From NCBI GenBank assembly GCA_031288935.1, contig JAITQL010000029.1:1-15833 (forward strand): a stretch of DNA of 15,833 nucleotides. The letters run 5' to 3'. A program made the translations under genes and the position numbers. Origin of the DNA: Tannerella sp. Lineage in GTDB: Bacteria; Bacteroidota; Bacteroidia; Bacteroidales; Tannerellaceae. The stretch's first letter is position 1, and every line of letters begins with the position of its first letter. The notes under the pieces were generated by a model, which was not told where the DNA came from, made no database searches, and worked only from the letters and a program-made list of their open reading frames with translations. Of the stretch, positions 7,137-14,418 are shown one piece after another.

Positions 7137-9794
7137 TTGACAGCTTTGGAGAAGTATAGATTCACAGGGGGACATGCAGCACGGCTCGTACGCAGCGCAC
7201 GGGCGGCGGCAGAGTGGATTCGTTATCCGTTATTTCTTGTATTTCTGTTGTGGCTGGCAGCCGGCGGCGTTGCCCGGGCACAGCGCGTCACGTCCGCATC
7301 GGGCACAGTGCGGGATTCGCTCACCGGCGAGCCGCTCCCGTACGCCTCCATCATCTTCAAGAACTCCACCCTCGGCGCCATGAGCGACGACGACGGACGG
7401 TTTGAACTGCATAACGACCGGGGTTGGACTGCGCTTACCTTCTACCTGCTCGGCTACGAAACAAAGGACGTGACCGTCCGCGCCGGACTGCATAACGATT
7501 CGCTCGACATTCTGCTCGCTCCTTCCTCGATCCAGCTGACGGAAGTGACCGTCAAGCCCGGACGCGAACGGTACAGCCGTCGCAACAATCCGGCGGTGGA
7601 GCTGGTGAAGAACGTCATCGAACGCAAGGACAGCAACCGGATCGTTGTGAGGGACGAATATCGGGCGGAGCGCTACCAGAAGCTGACAATGGCGCTGGAC
7701 AAGTTCGACGTGGACTTCGAGAGCAATCAGTTCCTGAAGAAGTTCAAGTTCATCAAGAGCTATATCGACAGTTCGGAGATCGACGGCAAACCCGTTCTGA
7801 CACTCTCCCTGCGGGAGGAACTGTCGGACGTGTACTACCGCAAAAGCCCGAAGTCCAAAAAGGTGATCCTCCAGGCCAGGCGCCAGAAGGGAGTGGACAA
7901 GACGCTGGACGAATACGGCACCCTCTCGGCCAATCTGGACGAGATGCTGAAGGAGATCGACGTGTTCGACAACAACATCGCCTTTCTGCTGAACAGCTTC
8001 GTCAGTCCCCTGTCGTCGACGCTGGCGGTGACCTACTATCACTACTTTATCATGGACACGGTGGAGGTGGGCGGCGAGCGGTGCGTCGACCTGGCCTTCG
8101 TGCCGGTCAACTCGCAAAGCTACAGCTTCACCGGACGGCTGTACATCACGCTGGACGGGACGTATGCCGTCAAGAAAGTGCGCCTGAACGTACCCTACCA
8201 CATCAACCTGAATTACGTCAAGAGCGTCCACATCGAACAGGAGTTTAAACGGATGCCGGACGGCCTGTGGGCGCCGGACAAGGACAATACGTCCGTCGTG
8301 TTCTACTTCGTCAAGGGCGGGCAGCAGCTGTATGCACACCAGTTGCGAAGCTATGAAAAGTACAGCTCCGGGACGGACGGCAGACAGCGCGACTCGATCT
8401 TCGGCCTGCCGGGAGAAATGCACACCGGGACAGGCGACCTGGCGCAGCCGGATACCTTCTGGACAGCCCGCCGCCACCTCCCCGTCAGGGCGAAGGAAAA
8501 TGCCATTGACAACCTGATGGCGCAACTGCGCGAGGTGCCCGTCTTCAAAGTCTTCATCAAGACGATCGAAATACTGGTTTCGGGCTTTGTGCCCGTCGAG
8601 GAGAACCACGACGAGAACAAGCTGGACTTCGGCCCGATGAACACCACCTTTAGCTCCAACGAAGTGGAAGGATTCCGCATCCGCGTCGGCGGATACACGA
8701 CCTCGCACTTCCATCCCCGCCTCTACCTGGGCGGGTTTGCGGCCTACGGAATGAACGACCGGAAATGGAAGTACCAGGGGCAGGCGACGTACAGTTTCAA
8801 CGAAAGGAAGTACCATGAAAAGGAAGCGCCGGTAAACAACCTCAGCTTCCTGCACGAATACGATCTCTATACGCCGGGGCAGGATTTCCTCTTCACCAGC
8901 AAGGACAACATGTTCGTGGCGGTGAAGGTGGGCGCCTCCATCGACAAAATGTACTACCTGCGCAAGAACAGGCTGCAATACGAGCGGGAATGGCTGAACG
9001 GCATGACCTTCAGAACGTGGATGCAGCACCAGGACAACGCCTCCGCCGGTTCGCTGCGCTACATCCTCAAGAGCGAACCCTGGCAGTATACCCGCATCCG
9101 CAGCTTCCAGACGATGGAATGGGGTACGCAGCTGCGCTTCTCGCCGGGCGAACGCGCCTACAACAGCCGGCTGGGCAAAAGCTCCATGTTCAACCTCTCG
9201 AAAGACGCGCCGATATTCATGCTCACGCACCAGCTGGGGTTTCGCTTCCTGGGCGGCGCATACGACTACCACCGTACGGAGTTCAGCGCCTCGAAGCGCC
9301 TCTGGCTCTCTTCGTTCGGCTACATCGACGCCGGCGTCAAGGCCGGGAAAGTATGGAACAAAGTACCCTTTCCGCTGCTAATCCAGCCCAATGCCAACCA
9401 GTCCGTCACGATCCAGCCGGAAGCGTTTCACATGATGAACGCCCTGGAGTTCGTGGCCGACCGCTACGTCTCGGTCGAAGCCACGTACTACCTGAAAGGA
9501 TGGATCCTCAACCGTATTCCGCTGATCAACCTCCTCCAACTGCGCGAAGTCGTCTCCTTCAGCGGCATCTGCGGCGACCTGTCCGACCGCAACAACCCGG
9601 CGCTCGGCAGCAACCTCTTCCTCCTGCCCCAGGGCACCTGGCCGCTGACGGGCGAACCGTACATGGAGTTCAGCTTCGGACTGGAAAACATCTTCCGTAT
9701 CTTGCAGGTGAACTATTACCGTCGCCTGAGCTATACCGACCATCCCGACATCCGCAAAAACGGCCTCCGCATCGCCCTGCGCTTCTCGTTCTGA
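7137..9794 (+). CDS. DUF5686 outer-membrane protein with carboxypeptidase-regulatory-like domain
   Basis: The protein has 885 residues counted from the first usable codon, a TTG at 7137. An in-frame TAA at 7128 blocks any earlier start and no ATG occurs before the signal peptide; TTG at 7146 is an alternative. The signal peptide hydrophobic core is PLFLVFLLWLAAGGVARAQ, with probable cleavage near residues 47-49. Next comes a carboxypeptidase-regulatory-like beta-sandwich (about residues 50-135: SGTVRDSLTGEPLPYASI, then DDGRFEL). The remainder matches the DUF5686 family, ending in an outer-membrane beta-barrel with the C-terminal strand GLRIALRFSF and terminal Phe. Family members are Bacteroidetes outer-membrane proteins of unknown function, distantly Omp85/surface-antigen-like. 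The gene appears monocistronic and is followed by a strong hairpin at about 9962. Function is unknown beyond outer-membrane location. Confidence 0.88.
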   Translation: MTALEKYRFTGGHAARLVRSARAAAEWIRYPLFLVFLLWLAAGGVARAQRVTSASGTVRDSLTGEPLPYASIIFKNSTLGAMSDDDGRFELHNDRGWTALTFYLLGYETKDVTVRAGLHNDSLDILLAPSSIQLTEVTVKPGRERYSRRNNPAVELVKNVIERKDSNRIVVRDEYRAERYQKLTMALDKFDVDFESNQFLKKFKFIKSYIDSSEIDGKPVLTLSLREELSDVYYRKSPKSKKVILQARRQKGVDKTLDEYGTLSANLDEMLKEIDVFDNNIAFLLNSFVSPLSSTLAVTYYHYFIMDTVEVGGERCVDLAFVPVNSQSYSFTGRLYITLDGTYAVKKVRLNVPYHINLNYVKSVHIEQEFKRMPDGLWAPDKDNTSVVFYFVKGGQQLYAHQLRSYEKYSSGTDGRQRDSIFGLPGEMHTGTGDLAQPDTFWTARRHLPVRAKENAIDNLMAQLREVPVFKVFIKTIEILVSGFVPVEENHDENKLDFGPMNTTFSSNEVEGFRIRVGGYTTSHFHPRLYLGGFAAYGMNDRKWKYQGQATYSFNERKYHEKEAPVNNLSFLHEYDLYTPGQDFLFTSKDNMFVAVKVGASIDKMYYLRKNRLQYEREWLNGMTFRTWMQHQDNASAGSLRYILKSEPWQYTRIRSFQTMEWGTQLRFSPGERAYNSRLGKSSMFNLSKDAPIFMLTHQLGFRFLGGAYDYHRTEFSASKRLWLSSFGYIDAGVKAGKVWNKVPFPLLIQPNANQSVTIQPEAFHMMNALEFVADRYVSVEATYYLKGWILNRIPLINLLQLREVVSFSGICGDLSDRNNPALGSNLFLLPQGTWPLTGEPYMEFSFGLENIFRILQVNYYRRLSYTDHPDIRKNGLRIALRFSF

Positions 9795-10080
9795 TTCGCC
9801 CGCGCCGTACCCGTTTCACGGGGAATGCCGCAGGGGAAGCATCCGGAAAAAACAGGCGGCGAACAGGCAGATTGATATGAAGTCTTCCGGAGGGAACGAT
9901 CAACATCGGGTTTGCCTCGTCCAGCGGTTGAATCGGTCAGCGAAGCAAACGGGAAGAGAGGCAAAAGGCGAAAGGGTATCCCGTGACCCTTTCGCCTTTT
10001 GTGCCTTATGCGGCACGGAGGCGTGCACGGAAGGCAGAACACGGAGTCCGAATAAACAGACGGCATTTTGCGCGGACAGA
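9795..10080. other. Gene-free spacer left of the repeat array
   Basis: This segment has coding-like GC but no convincing gene. Apart from the terminator hairpin at 9962-10001 I see no tRNA, promoter match or conserved motif. Its GC-rich character changes abruptly to AT-rich at the start of the 23-nt array near 10081. Confidence 0.5.
9962..10003. terminator. Strong bidirectional terminator hairpin
   Basis: The arms at 9962-9977 (CAAAAGGCGAAAGGGT) and 9986-10001 (ACCCTTTCGCCTTTTG) form a perfect 16-bp stem with an 8-nt loop. The A-rich outer end of the left arm and T-rich end of the right arm give each strand a T-tract, so it can stop transcription from both sides. It is 167 nt beyond the DUF5686 stop and sits between that gene and the repeat array. 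Confidence 0.75.
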
Positions 10081-10103
10081 GATGAAATTCTTTCAAGACA
10101 TCA

Positions 10104-10241
10104 TTGAAGCCTGCTTCAAGATACACTTGAAGTCTGCTTCAATATATCCTTGAAGCCGGCTTCAACATATACTTGAAGCACGCTTCAATACCTTCTTGAA
10201 TTTATTGCATGATATATATGAAGCATGCTTCATGTTATATA
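10104..10241. repeat. Palindromic units at the left end of the array
   Basis: Units 1, 3 and 4 (starting at 10104, 10150 and 10173) contain the perfect inverted repeat TTGAAGC-NN-GCTTCAA, with the central NN being CT, CG and AC. Unit 2 (10127) has one mismatch (TTGAAGT...GCTTCAA). Unit 6 (10219) has TGAAGC-AT-GCTTCA. Unit 5 (10196) is degenerate. Each would make a 7-bp hairpin in RNA or a dyad site for a dimeric DNA-binding protein, repeated about every two helical turns. Confidence 0.85.
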
Positions 10242-10264
10242 TGCAACCTGTTTCATGATATGAA

Positions 10265-10586
10265 AGAGACTGGTTTCCTTGAATCGGGAAAGCCGGTTTC
10301 CTGTTATTTATGCAGCAGATTTCACGATATTCATGCAATCTGTTTCATGATATGAATGAAAAAGATTTCCTTGAATTAGGGAAGCTGATTTCCTGTTATT
10401 TATACAGCAGATTTCATGATATTCATGCAACCTGTTTCATAATATGAATGAAAAAGATTTCCTTGAATCGGGGAAGCGGATTTCCTGTTATTTATACAGC
10501 ATATTTCATGATATTCATGCAGCTTGTTTCATAATATGAATGAAAAAGATTTCCTTGAATCGGAGACGTGAATTTCCTGTTATTCA
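10265..10586. repeat. 92-bp higher-order repeat, 3.5 copies
   Basis: Within the array four successive 23-nt units differ from each other but recur as a block: copies start at 10265, 10357 and 10449, with a half copy from 10541. The second and third copies differ at about 6 of 92 positions, while the first is more diverged, mainly in its first unit. The third copy's first unit is repeated exactly at 10541. The pattern indicates secondary amplification of a four-unit block at the right side of an older 23-nt array. Confidence 0.88.
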
Positions 10587-10596
10587 TGAAGTCTGC

Positions 10597-10865
10597 GAAT
10601 GGATATTCCGTACAGGGGGAATGAAGTGTTGTGAAACGGAGCGCGAGCCTTATATCCCGAACGTTGAACTAAGAATGCTGAAGTTTGCTTACCGGAACAC
10701 GATTCGCCCGGGCAGTCCGAATATCTCTCCCCGCGACACGTGTACGTTCATCCTGTCCTGCGACCGGTGACGAGCGTATTGACCGACAATACTTTCAGCC
10801 TTCGCAAAACAGGTGATTCAAGGTGCCCGTCATTCTGCATTCCGGCTTCTTCATTCTTTATGCTT
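10597..10865. other. Gene-free spacer between array and dnaG
   Basis: No credible gene is seen. A 76-codon open frame on the + strand (10540-10770) begins inside the last repeat copy and looks like chance. The right end (about 10827-10868) contains a TTCATTCTT-like low-complexity stretch running up to the dnaG stop codon. No promoter or terminator is clear here. Confidence 0.5.
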
Positions 10866-12938
10866 CTACATTCTCAGTATGATGCGTTCGCCCAGTTGCT
10901 TGCTCAGTTCTGCCCTGCATGCGTTCAGACGACCCAGTTCCGTCATCAGGGCGATGGCGCCGTCCATGTCACCCTCCTGTTGCAGGGTTTTGAGTTGGTT
11001 CCTTAGTCCGGCGATTTCCTGCCGGAGGTGCACTTCCTTCAATGCGAACAGATCCCTTCGGAGCGCCTGTTCAAAGGCGTCGATCAGTGTCGCGAGGCGC
11101 TGTTCCTTTTCCTTCAGCGCCCGGATGGAAGCCATTTGATTGCCCGGGACGGCGTTATTCCCTTTCGGGGGCGGATCGCCGGCATGTGCCCTTTCCGCAA
11201 AGAACTCGTCTCGCATCTTCCAGAGCGCGTCGAACCGGGCGGGATACATGTCATCCGTCAGGCGGATGGCCGTCCGGCTAACCTCCGGGTCGGGATGGGA
11301 GAGGAAGTGGCGCGATGCGTTGAATCCGGGGTCGCCGCCATGTTCGACCGCCTCGTCCAGCATACACCTGTACGCCGGTACGGAAAACATGATCCCGTCG
11401 TGCAGCAACTCCGCGCAAATATACTCCGCCACCCGGACGATCCTGTTTTCATCCCCCTCCATATAGTCGAACAGTATCTGCTCGCCGGCACGGATCACAT
11501 AGCGAAGCAGCGTCTCTTCAAAGGCCTTGTAAGGAGACGACCACCCGTCCGGTTCCGGTGGAGGCGGCGCTTCCTCCCGCTCCGGTGCGGGCGGCGGCGG
11601 CGCTTCCGGCCTGGCCTTCCACAGCTCCGGCGTCCGCTTGTTGCGTTCGCGGTTCAGCGCGTCAATCAGCACCTGCTCCCTCACATCCAGTATGCGGCTG
11701 CACTCCTTGACGTATTCGGAGCGGATGATGCCCTCCGGAATCACGGCAATGGAGCGGATGATGTCCGAAACGAGCGCCGCCCGCCGTACGGGATCGTCGC
11801 CCGCCTCCCGAAGCAGCAGGGTGGCCTTGAAGCGGATGAAATCCGTTTCATGCTGCCGGATATAGTCCGTAAACGCCGCCGCGCTGTTCTTGCGCGCGAA
11901 CGAGTCCGGGTCTTCACCGTCGGGAAGCAGTAGCACCTTGACATTCATTCCTTCCTCCAGGAAGAGGTCGATGCCTTTGATGGCCGCCCTGATACCGGCG
12001 GGGTCGCCGTCGTAGAGTACGGTGATATTGTCGGTGAGGCGGTGAATCATGCGTATCTGCCCGTGCGTGAGCGCCGTTCCGCAGGAGGCGACCACGTTCT
12101 CCAGTCCCGCCTGATGCATGGAAATGACGTCCGTGTATCCCTCCACCAGGAAGCAGCGGTCATCCTTGCGGATGGCGTTCCGTGCAAAGTAAATGCCGTA
12201 CAGCTCGTTGCTCTTGTGGTACACTTCGCTCTCGGGCGAATTGACGTACTTGGCCAACCTGTCGCTTCGCTTCAGGATCCGTCCGCCGAAGGCTACGACC
12301 TTGCCGCTCAGCGTGTGTATGGGAAAGATCACGCGCCCCCGGAACCGGTCGCGCGCCGAGCCGTCTTCATGGATGGAGACCAGGCCTGTTTTTTCGAGGT
12401 AAGCCTGCCTGTATCCGCTCCTGACGGCTGTCTGGCAGAGGTCGTCCCGCTTCTCGAGGCTGTAACCCAGTTGAAACTTGCGGACAATGTCTTCCCTGAA
12501 AGCGCGCTCGTTGAAGTAGCTCAGGCCGACGGTCTTCCCTTCCTCGTGTTCAAAGAGGCGTGAAGTGAAATACTTCTGCGCCCAGCTGTTCACGATGAGC
12601 ATGCTTTCGCGATCGCCCTGCGCACGCTTCTCTTCGTCCGTCAACTCCTTTTCCTCTATGTCGATGTGATACTTCTTCGCCAGGTAGCGGAGACCGTCCT
12701 GAAAGCTCAGCTGCTCGATCTTCATGATGAAGTGGAGCGGGTCTCCTCCCTCGCCGCAGGAGAAGCATTTGCATATGTTCCTGGCCGGAGAGACGGAGAA
12801 GGAGGGCTTGCTGTCCGAATGGAACGGACATAACCCGATCAGGTTGACGCCACGCCTGCGCAGGGTGACAAATTCAGATACGACATCGGTTATCGCAGCT
12901 GCACCCAGAATCCTGTCGACGGTCGCCCGGTCTATCAT
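10866..12938 (-). CDS. dnaG: DNA primase
   Basis: The protein has 690 residues and makes RNA primers for replication with the DnaB helicase. The ATG at 12938 gives the normal primase start (MIDRATVDRILGAA). The longer frame from 13037 would add a Cys/Ser-rich stretch and run into the preceding gene. The zinc-binding domain has C37, H40, C58 and C61. The catalytic core contains RFRGRVIFPI (198-207). The Toprim motifs are VEGYTDV (E266) and YDGDPAG (D310, D312). A proline-rich linker (about 443-464, PEAPPPP and EEAPPPPEP) joins the core to the C-terminal helicase-binding region. All catalytic residues are intact. It lies 58 nt downstream of the alcohol dehydrogenase on the same strand and may be read from that promoter. 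The usual rpsU-dnaG-rpoD neighbours of other phyla are absent. Confidence 0.97.
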   Translation of the reverse strand: MIDRATVDRILGAAAITDVVSEFVTLRRRGVNLIGLCPFHSDSKPSFSVSPARNICKCFSCGEGGDPLHFIMKIEQLSFQDGLRYLAKKYHIDIEEKELTDEEKRAQGDRESMLIVNSWAQKYFTSRLFEHEEGKTVGLSYFNERAFREDIVRKFQLGYSLEKRDDLCQTAVRSGYRQAYLEKTGLVSIHEDGSARDRFRGRVIFPIHTLSGKVVAFGGRILKRSDRLAKYVNSPESEVYHKSNELYGIYFARNAIRKDDRCFLVEGYTDVISMHQAGLENVVASCGTALTHGQIRMIHRLTDNITVLYDGDPAGIRAAIKGIDLFLEEGMNVKVLLLPDGEDPDSFARKNSAAAFTDYIRQHETDFIRFKATLLLREAGDDPVRRAALVSDIIRSIAVIPEGIIRSEYVKECSRILDVREQVLIDALNRERNKRTPELWKARPEAPPPPAPEREEAPPPPEPDGWSSPYKAFEETLLRYVIRAGEQILFDYMEGDENRIVRVAEYICAELLHDGIMFSVPAYRCMLDEAVEHGGDPGFNASRHFLSHPDPEVSRTAIRLTDDMYPARFDALWKMRDEFFAERAHAGDPPPKGNNAVPGNQMASIRALKEKEQRLATLIDAFEQALRRDLFALKEVHLRQEIAGLRNQLKTLQQEGDMDGAIALMTELGRLNACRAELSKQLGERIILRM

Positions 12939-12939
12939 G

Positions 12940-12978
12940 GCGAATGAGGAATGAAGCGTGAAGAATGAAGAATGACGG
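12940..12978. repeat. Low-complexity GAATGA-type repeat upstream of dnaG
   Basis: The + strand carries GAATGAGGAATGAAG then GAAGAATGAAGAATGACGG, tandem variants of a 6-7 nt GAATGA(A) unit. It fills most of the 58-nt gap between the alcohol dehydrogenase stop and the dnaG start. On the dnaG (minus) strand it reads as a CATTCTT-rich leader. A related stretch in the opposite orientation lies just beyond the dnaG stop at 10827-10868, ending in the same decamer CCGTCATTCT / AGAATGACGG. Confidence 0.65.
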
Positions 12979-12996
12979 TTAGCTTGGGACTTTGCA

Positions 12997-14166
12997 TCAC
13001 AGATAGTTGTCGTACATGCTTGACAGCACGTGCTCAACGTCCTGTTCCGTGATGACGCCGTCGTAGGCTGTACTCAGGGGATGGCCGTAGACCGCCGGTT
13101 TCACGGCCAGGATTTGCTCTTTGGCGAAGCCTTGCGCGGCCAGCGAGGGCAGTCCGGTTTCCCTTGCAAGGGTGCGTACCAGAGCGGCGACCCGGCGCCC
13201 GGTGTCCGCGGGGTTGTCCGAATGAACGGGCTGTCCCATGGCATCGCCTATCCGCCTGATTTTTTCGGGATGGGCTTTCGCCGTAAACTCGATGAGTGCG
13301 GGCGTGACCAGCGCACAGCAGATGCCGTGCGGAATGTGCAGGGCATGACCGAGGGCGTGGGCGACGGTATGTCCCAGGTGAACGCCGGATTCGTTGAATG
13401 CGATGCCGGCATAGTTACTGGCCAGCGCCAGGTGTTCCCGCGCCTCCAGATTGCTTCCGTCCTTCACGGCTACCGGCAACCACCTGCTCACCAGCCGGAT
13501 GGCTTCGTACGCCAGCAGGTCGGCATGGGGTGTATTCCGCTGTTCCGTCAGGGCTTCGTTCGCATGAGAGAAGGCATCCATTCCGGTAAACGCCGTGACG
13601 AGGGGCGGAACGCCGAGCGTAAGACAGGGGTCTACGATCGCAAAGGCAGGCGGGCAGGGCAGTCCGATTTTGCAGTCCAGCACGTCCGAGGTGACGACCG
13701 CCACAAACGTGGATTCCGAACCGGTGCCGGAGGTCGTCGGTATCAGCAGCAGGGGGAACGGTTGTACCGGATAGCTCTTCCGGCCGGACAGGTAGGCGGG
13801 GATTTCCCGCAGGATGTCGTCGCTGTTCGCCGCGACAACGGCAATGGCCTTCGCCGTGTCCAGCGTACTGCCGCCGCCGATGGCCACGACGCCGTCGATC
13901 TGCGCGGCGCGGGCAATAGCCGCCGCCGCTTTCACCGTATGTTCGGGGGTATCCGTCTCCACGTCCGCCCACAGCGTGGCGGAGATGCCCGCTCCGGCCA
14001 GCAGGGCAGCCAGTTCTTCCGCCCTTCCCGTCCGTAAAAGGGCGGGGTCGGCCACCAGCAAGGCCTTTGTGATGCCGGTTTCTTTGGCTTTTTCGCCGGC
14101 ACGCGCCAGCGTTCCGCAACCGAAAAGAACCGGCGCCAACTGCATGTATATTCCCGATTTCAACAT
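12997..14166 (-). CDS. Iron-containing (group III) alcohol dehydrogenase family protein
   Basis: This is a predicted NAD(P)-dependent, Fe2+-binding dehydrogenase of 389 residues, cytoplasmic. The nucleotide-binding motif is GGGS (97-100), followed by DTAKA and TTSGTGSE (144-151). The metal ligands expected from FucO-type enzymes are present as D197 and H201 (GMDAFSH), H266 (GHTVAH) and H280 (HIPHG), with H270 the usual active-site histidine. The length fits the family. Start: ATG 14166, 50 nt below a TAnnTTTG promoter element. A second ATG seven codons in would also give an intact fold. The family includes lactaldehyde, propanediol, butanol and glycerol-type dehydrogenases, and the substrate is not clear here; no microcompartment or fucose genes lie nearby. 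dnaG follows 58 nt downstream. A palindrome at the predicted transcription start suggests repression by a dimeric regulator. Confidence 0.92.
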   Translation of the reverse strand: MLKSGIYMQLAPVLFGCGTLARAGEKAKETGITKALLVADPALLRTGRAEELAALLAGAGISATLWADVETDTPEHTVKAAAAIARAAQIDGVVAIGGGSTLDTAKAIAVVAANSDDILREIPAYLSGRKSYPVQPFPLLLIPTTSGTGSESTFVAVVTSDVLDCKIGLPCPPAFAIVDPCLTLGVPPLVTAFTGMDAFSHANEALTEQRNTPHADLLAYEAIRLVSRWLPVAVKDGSNLEAREHLALASNYAGIAFNESGVHLGHTVAHALGHALHIPHGICCALVTPALIEFTAKAHPEKIRRIGDAMGQPVHSDNPADTGRRVAALVRTLARETGLPSLAAQGFAKEQILAVKPAVYGHPLSTAYDGVITEQDVEHVLSSMYDNYL

Positions 14167-14195
14167 ATTGCTTTATCCGTTATTAGGTTTGACTT

Positions 14196-14217
14196 GCACA
14201 AACCGGCCGGTTTGCGC
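14196..14217. promoter_or_regulatory. Candidate operator palindrome at the dehydrogenase transcription start
   Basis: The core CAAACCGGCCGGTTTG (14199-14214) is a perfect 16-bp palindrome, extendable to 22 bp with one mismatched pair. It begins 6 nt downstream of the -7 element and covers the predicted transcription start (about 14216), a position where a bound dimer would block initiation. It could also be a hairpin in the 5' leader, but the uninterrupted GGCC centre leaves no loop, favouring a DNA site. Confidence 0.55.
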
Positions 14218-14222
14218 GGCGA

Positions 14223-14230
14223 CAAATGTA
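14223..14230 (-). promoter_or_regulatory. Bacteroidetes-type -7 element for the dehydrogenase
   Basis: On the minus strand this reads TACATTTG, matching TAnnTTTG. A run of T residues (minus strand of 14233-14237) lies upstream, but there is no clear TTTG -33 box. The predicted start is near 14216, giving a leader of about 50 nt to the ATG at 14166. Confidence 0.55.
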
Positions 14231-14365
14231 CGAAAAAAGTTTATGATTCGGGGATACGGCTGCCGACTCTCTGCCGTTGAAGGTTCCTTCCCGTCCTTTC
14301 CCGCTTTCATGACGCCCGTGCCGTCAGCCCGTGGAGAGCGATGTGCGCAAACGGTCGCTTGCGAC

Positions 14366-14403
14366 GGAGGGGGGCTTTCCGAATCGCCGGAAAGTCCCCC
14401 TCC
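14366..14403 (-). terminator. Hairpin downstream of the beta-barrel gene
   Basis: The arms at 14366-14381 (GGAGGGGGGCTTTCCG) and 14388-14403 (CGGAAAGTCCCCCTCC) pair over 16 bp with one wobble and a 6-nt loop. It lies 15 nt past the stop of the small outer-membrane protein. There is no T-tract after it on the minus strand, so it may be an RNA-stabilising 3' hairpin instead of a classic terminator. Confidence 0.55.
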
Positions 14404-14418
14404 TGCAACAGTCGCAGC

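Larger units (their letters stand above)
10081..10596. repeat. Tandem array of about 22 degenerate units with 23-nt spacing
   Basis: An invariant-looking core TTC recurs at 10092, 10115, 10138, 10161 and 10184. Unit 5 (10196-10218) has TGC in its place, at 10206. TTC then resumes at 10229, 10252 and every 23 nt to 10574. The spacing is 23 nt throughout except one 22-nt step (10184 to 10206). The rough unit consensus is TGAAGC, three variable bases, then TTTCATGATAT plus three variable bases. The first copy (10081-10103) is strongly degenerate and the pattern ends after about 10596. The array is AT-rich in a GC-rich neighbourhood and lies between two convergent genes, so it is not a promoter region for either. 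The 23-nt period is not a multiple of 3 and all frames contain stops, so it is not coding. There are no unique spacers, so it is not CRISPR. Function is unknown. Confidence 0.9.

Noticed and set aside
7230..9272. 680-codon open frame on the minus strand
   Set aside because: It lies fully antisense to the DUF5686 gene, whose protein has a clear signal peptide and barrel end; long antisense frames are expected in GC-rich genes and this one shows no domain.
10081..10596. CRISPR array
   Set aside because: The 23-nt units are contiguous and all related to each other; there are no unique spacers between conserved repeats and no cas genes in the window.
10081..10596. Plasmid-type iteron origin or chromosomal oriC
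   Set aside because: The unit length is iteron-like and dnaG is adjacent, but no DnaA boxes, Rep gene or dnaA/dnaN neighbours are visible; primase genes are not reliable origin markers.
10540..10770. 76-codon + strand open frame starting in the last repeat copy
   Set aside because: Its first codons are repeat sequence that also occurs at 10448 in another context, the product looks like nothing known, and no promoter or ribosome-binding site precedes it.
12939..13037. Upstream extension of dnaG
   Set aside because: The frame is open, but the extension is Cys/Ser/Phe-rich, translates the low-complexity GAATGA repeat and overlaps the dehydrogenase gene; the ATG at 12938 gives the standard primase N-terminus.
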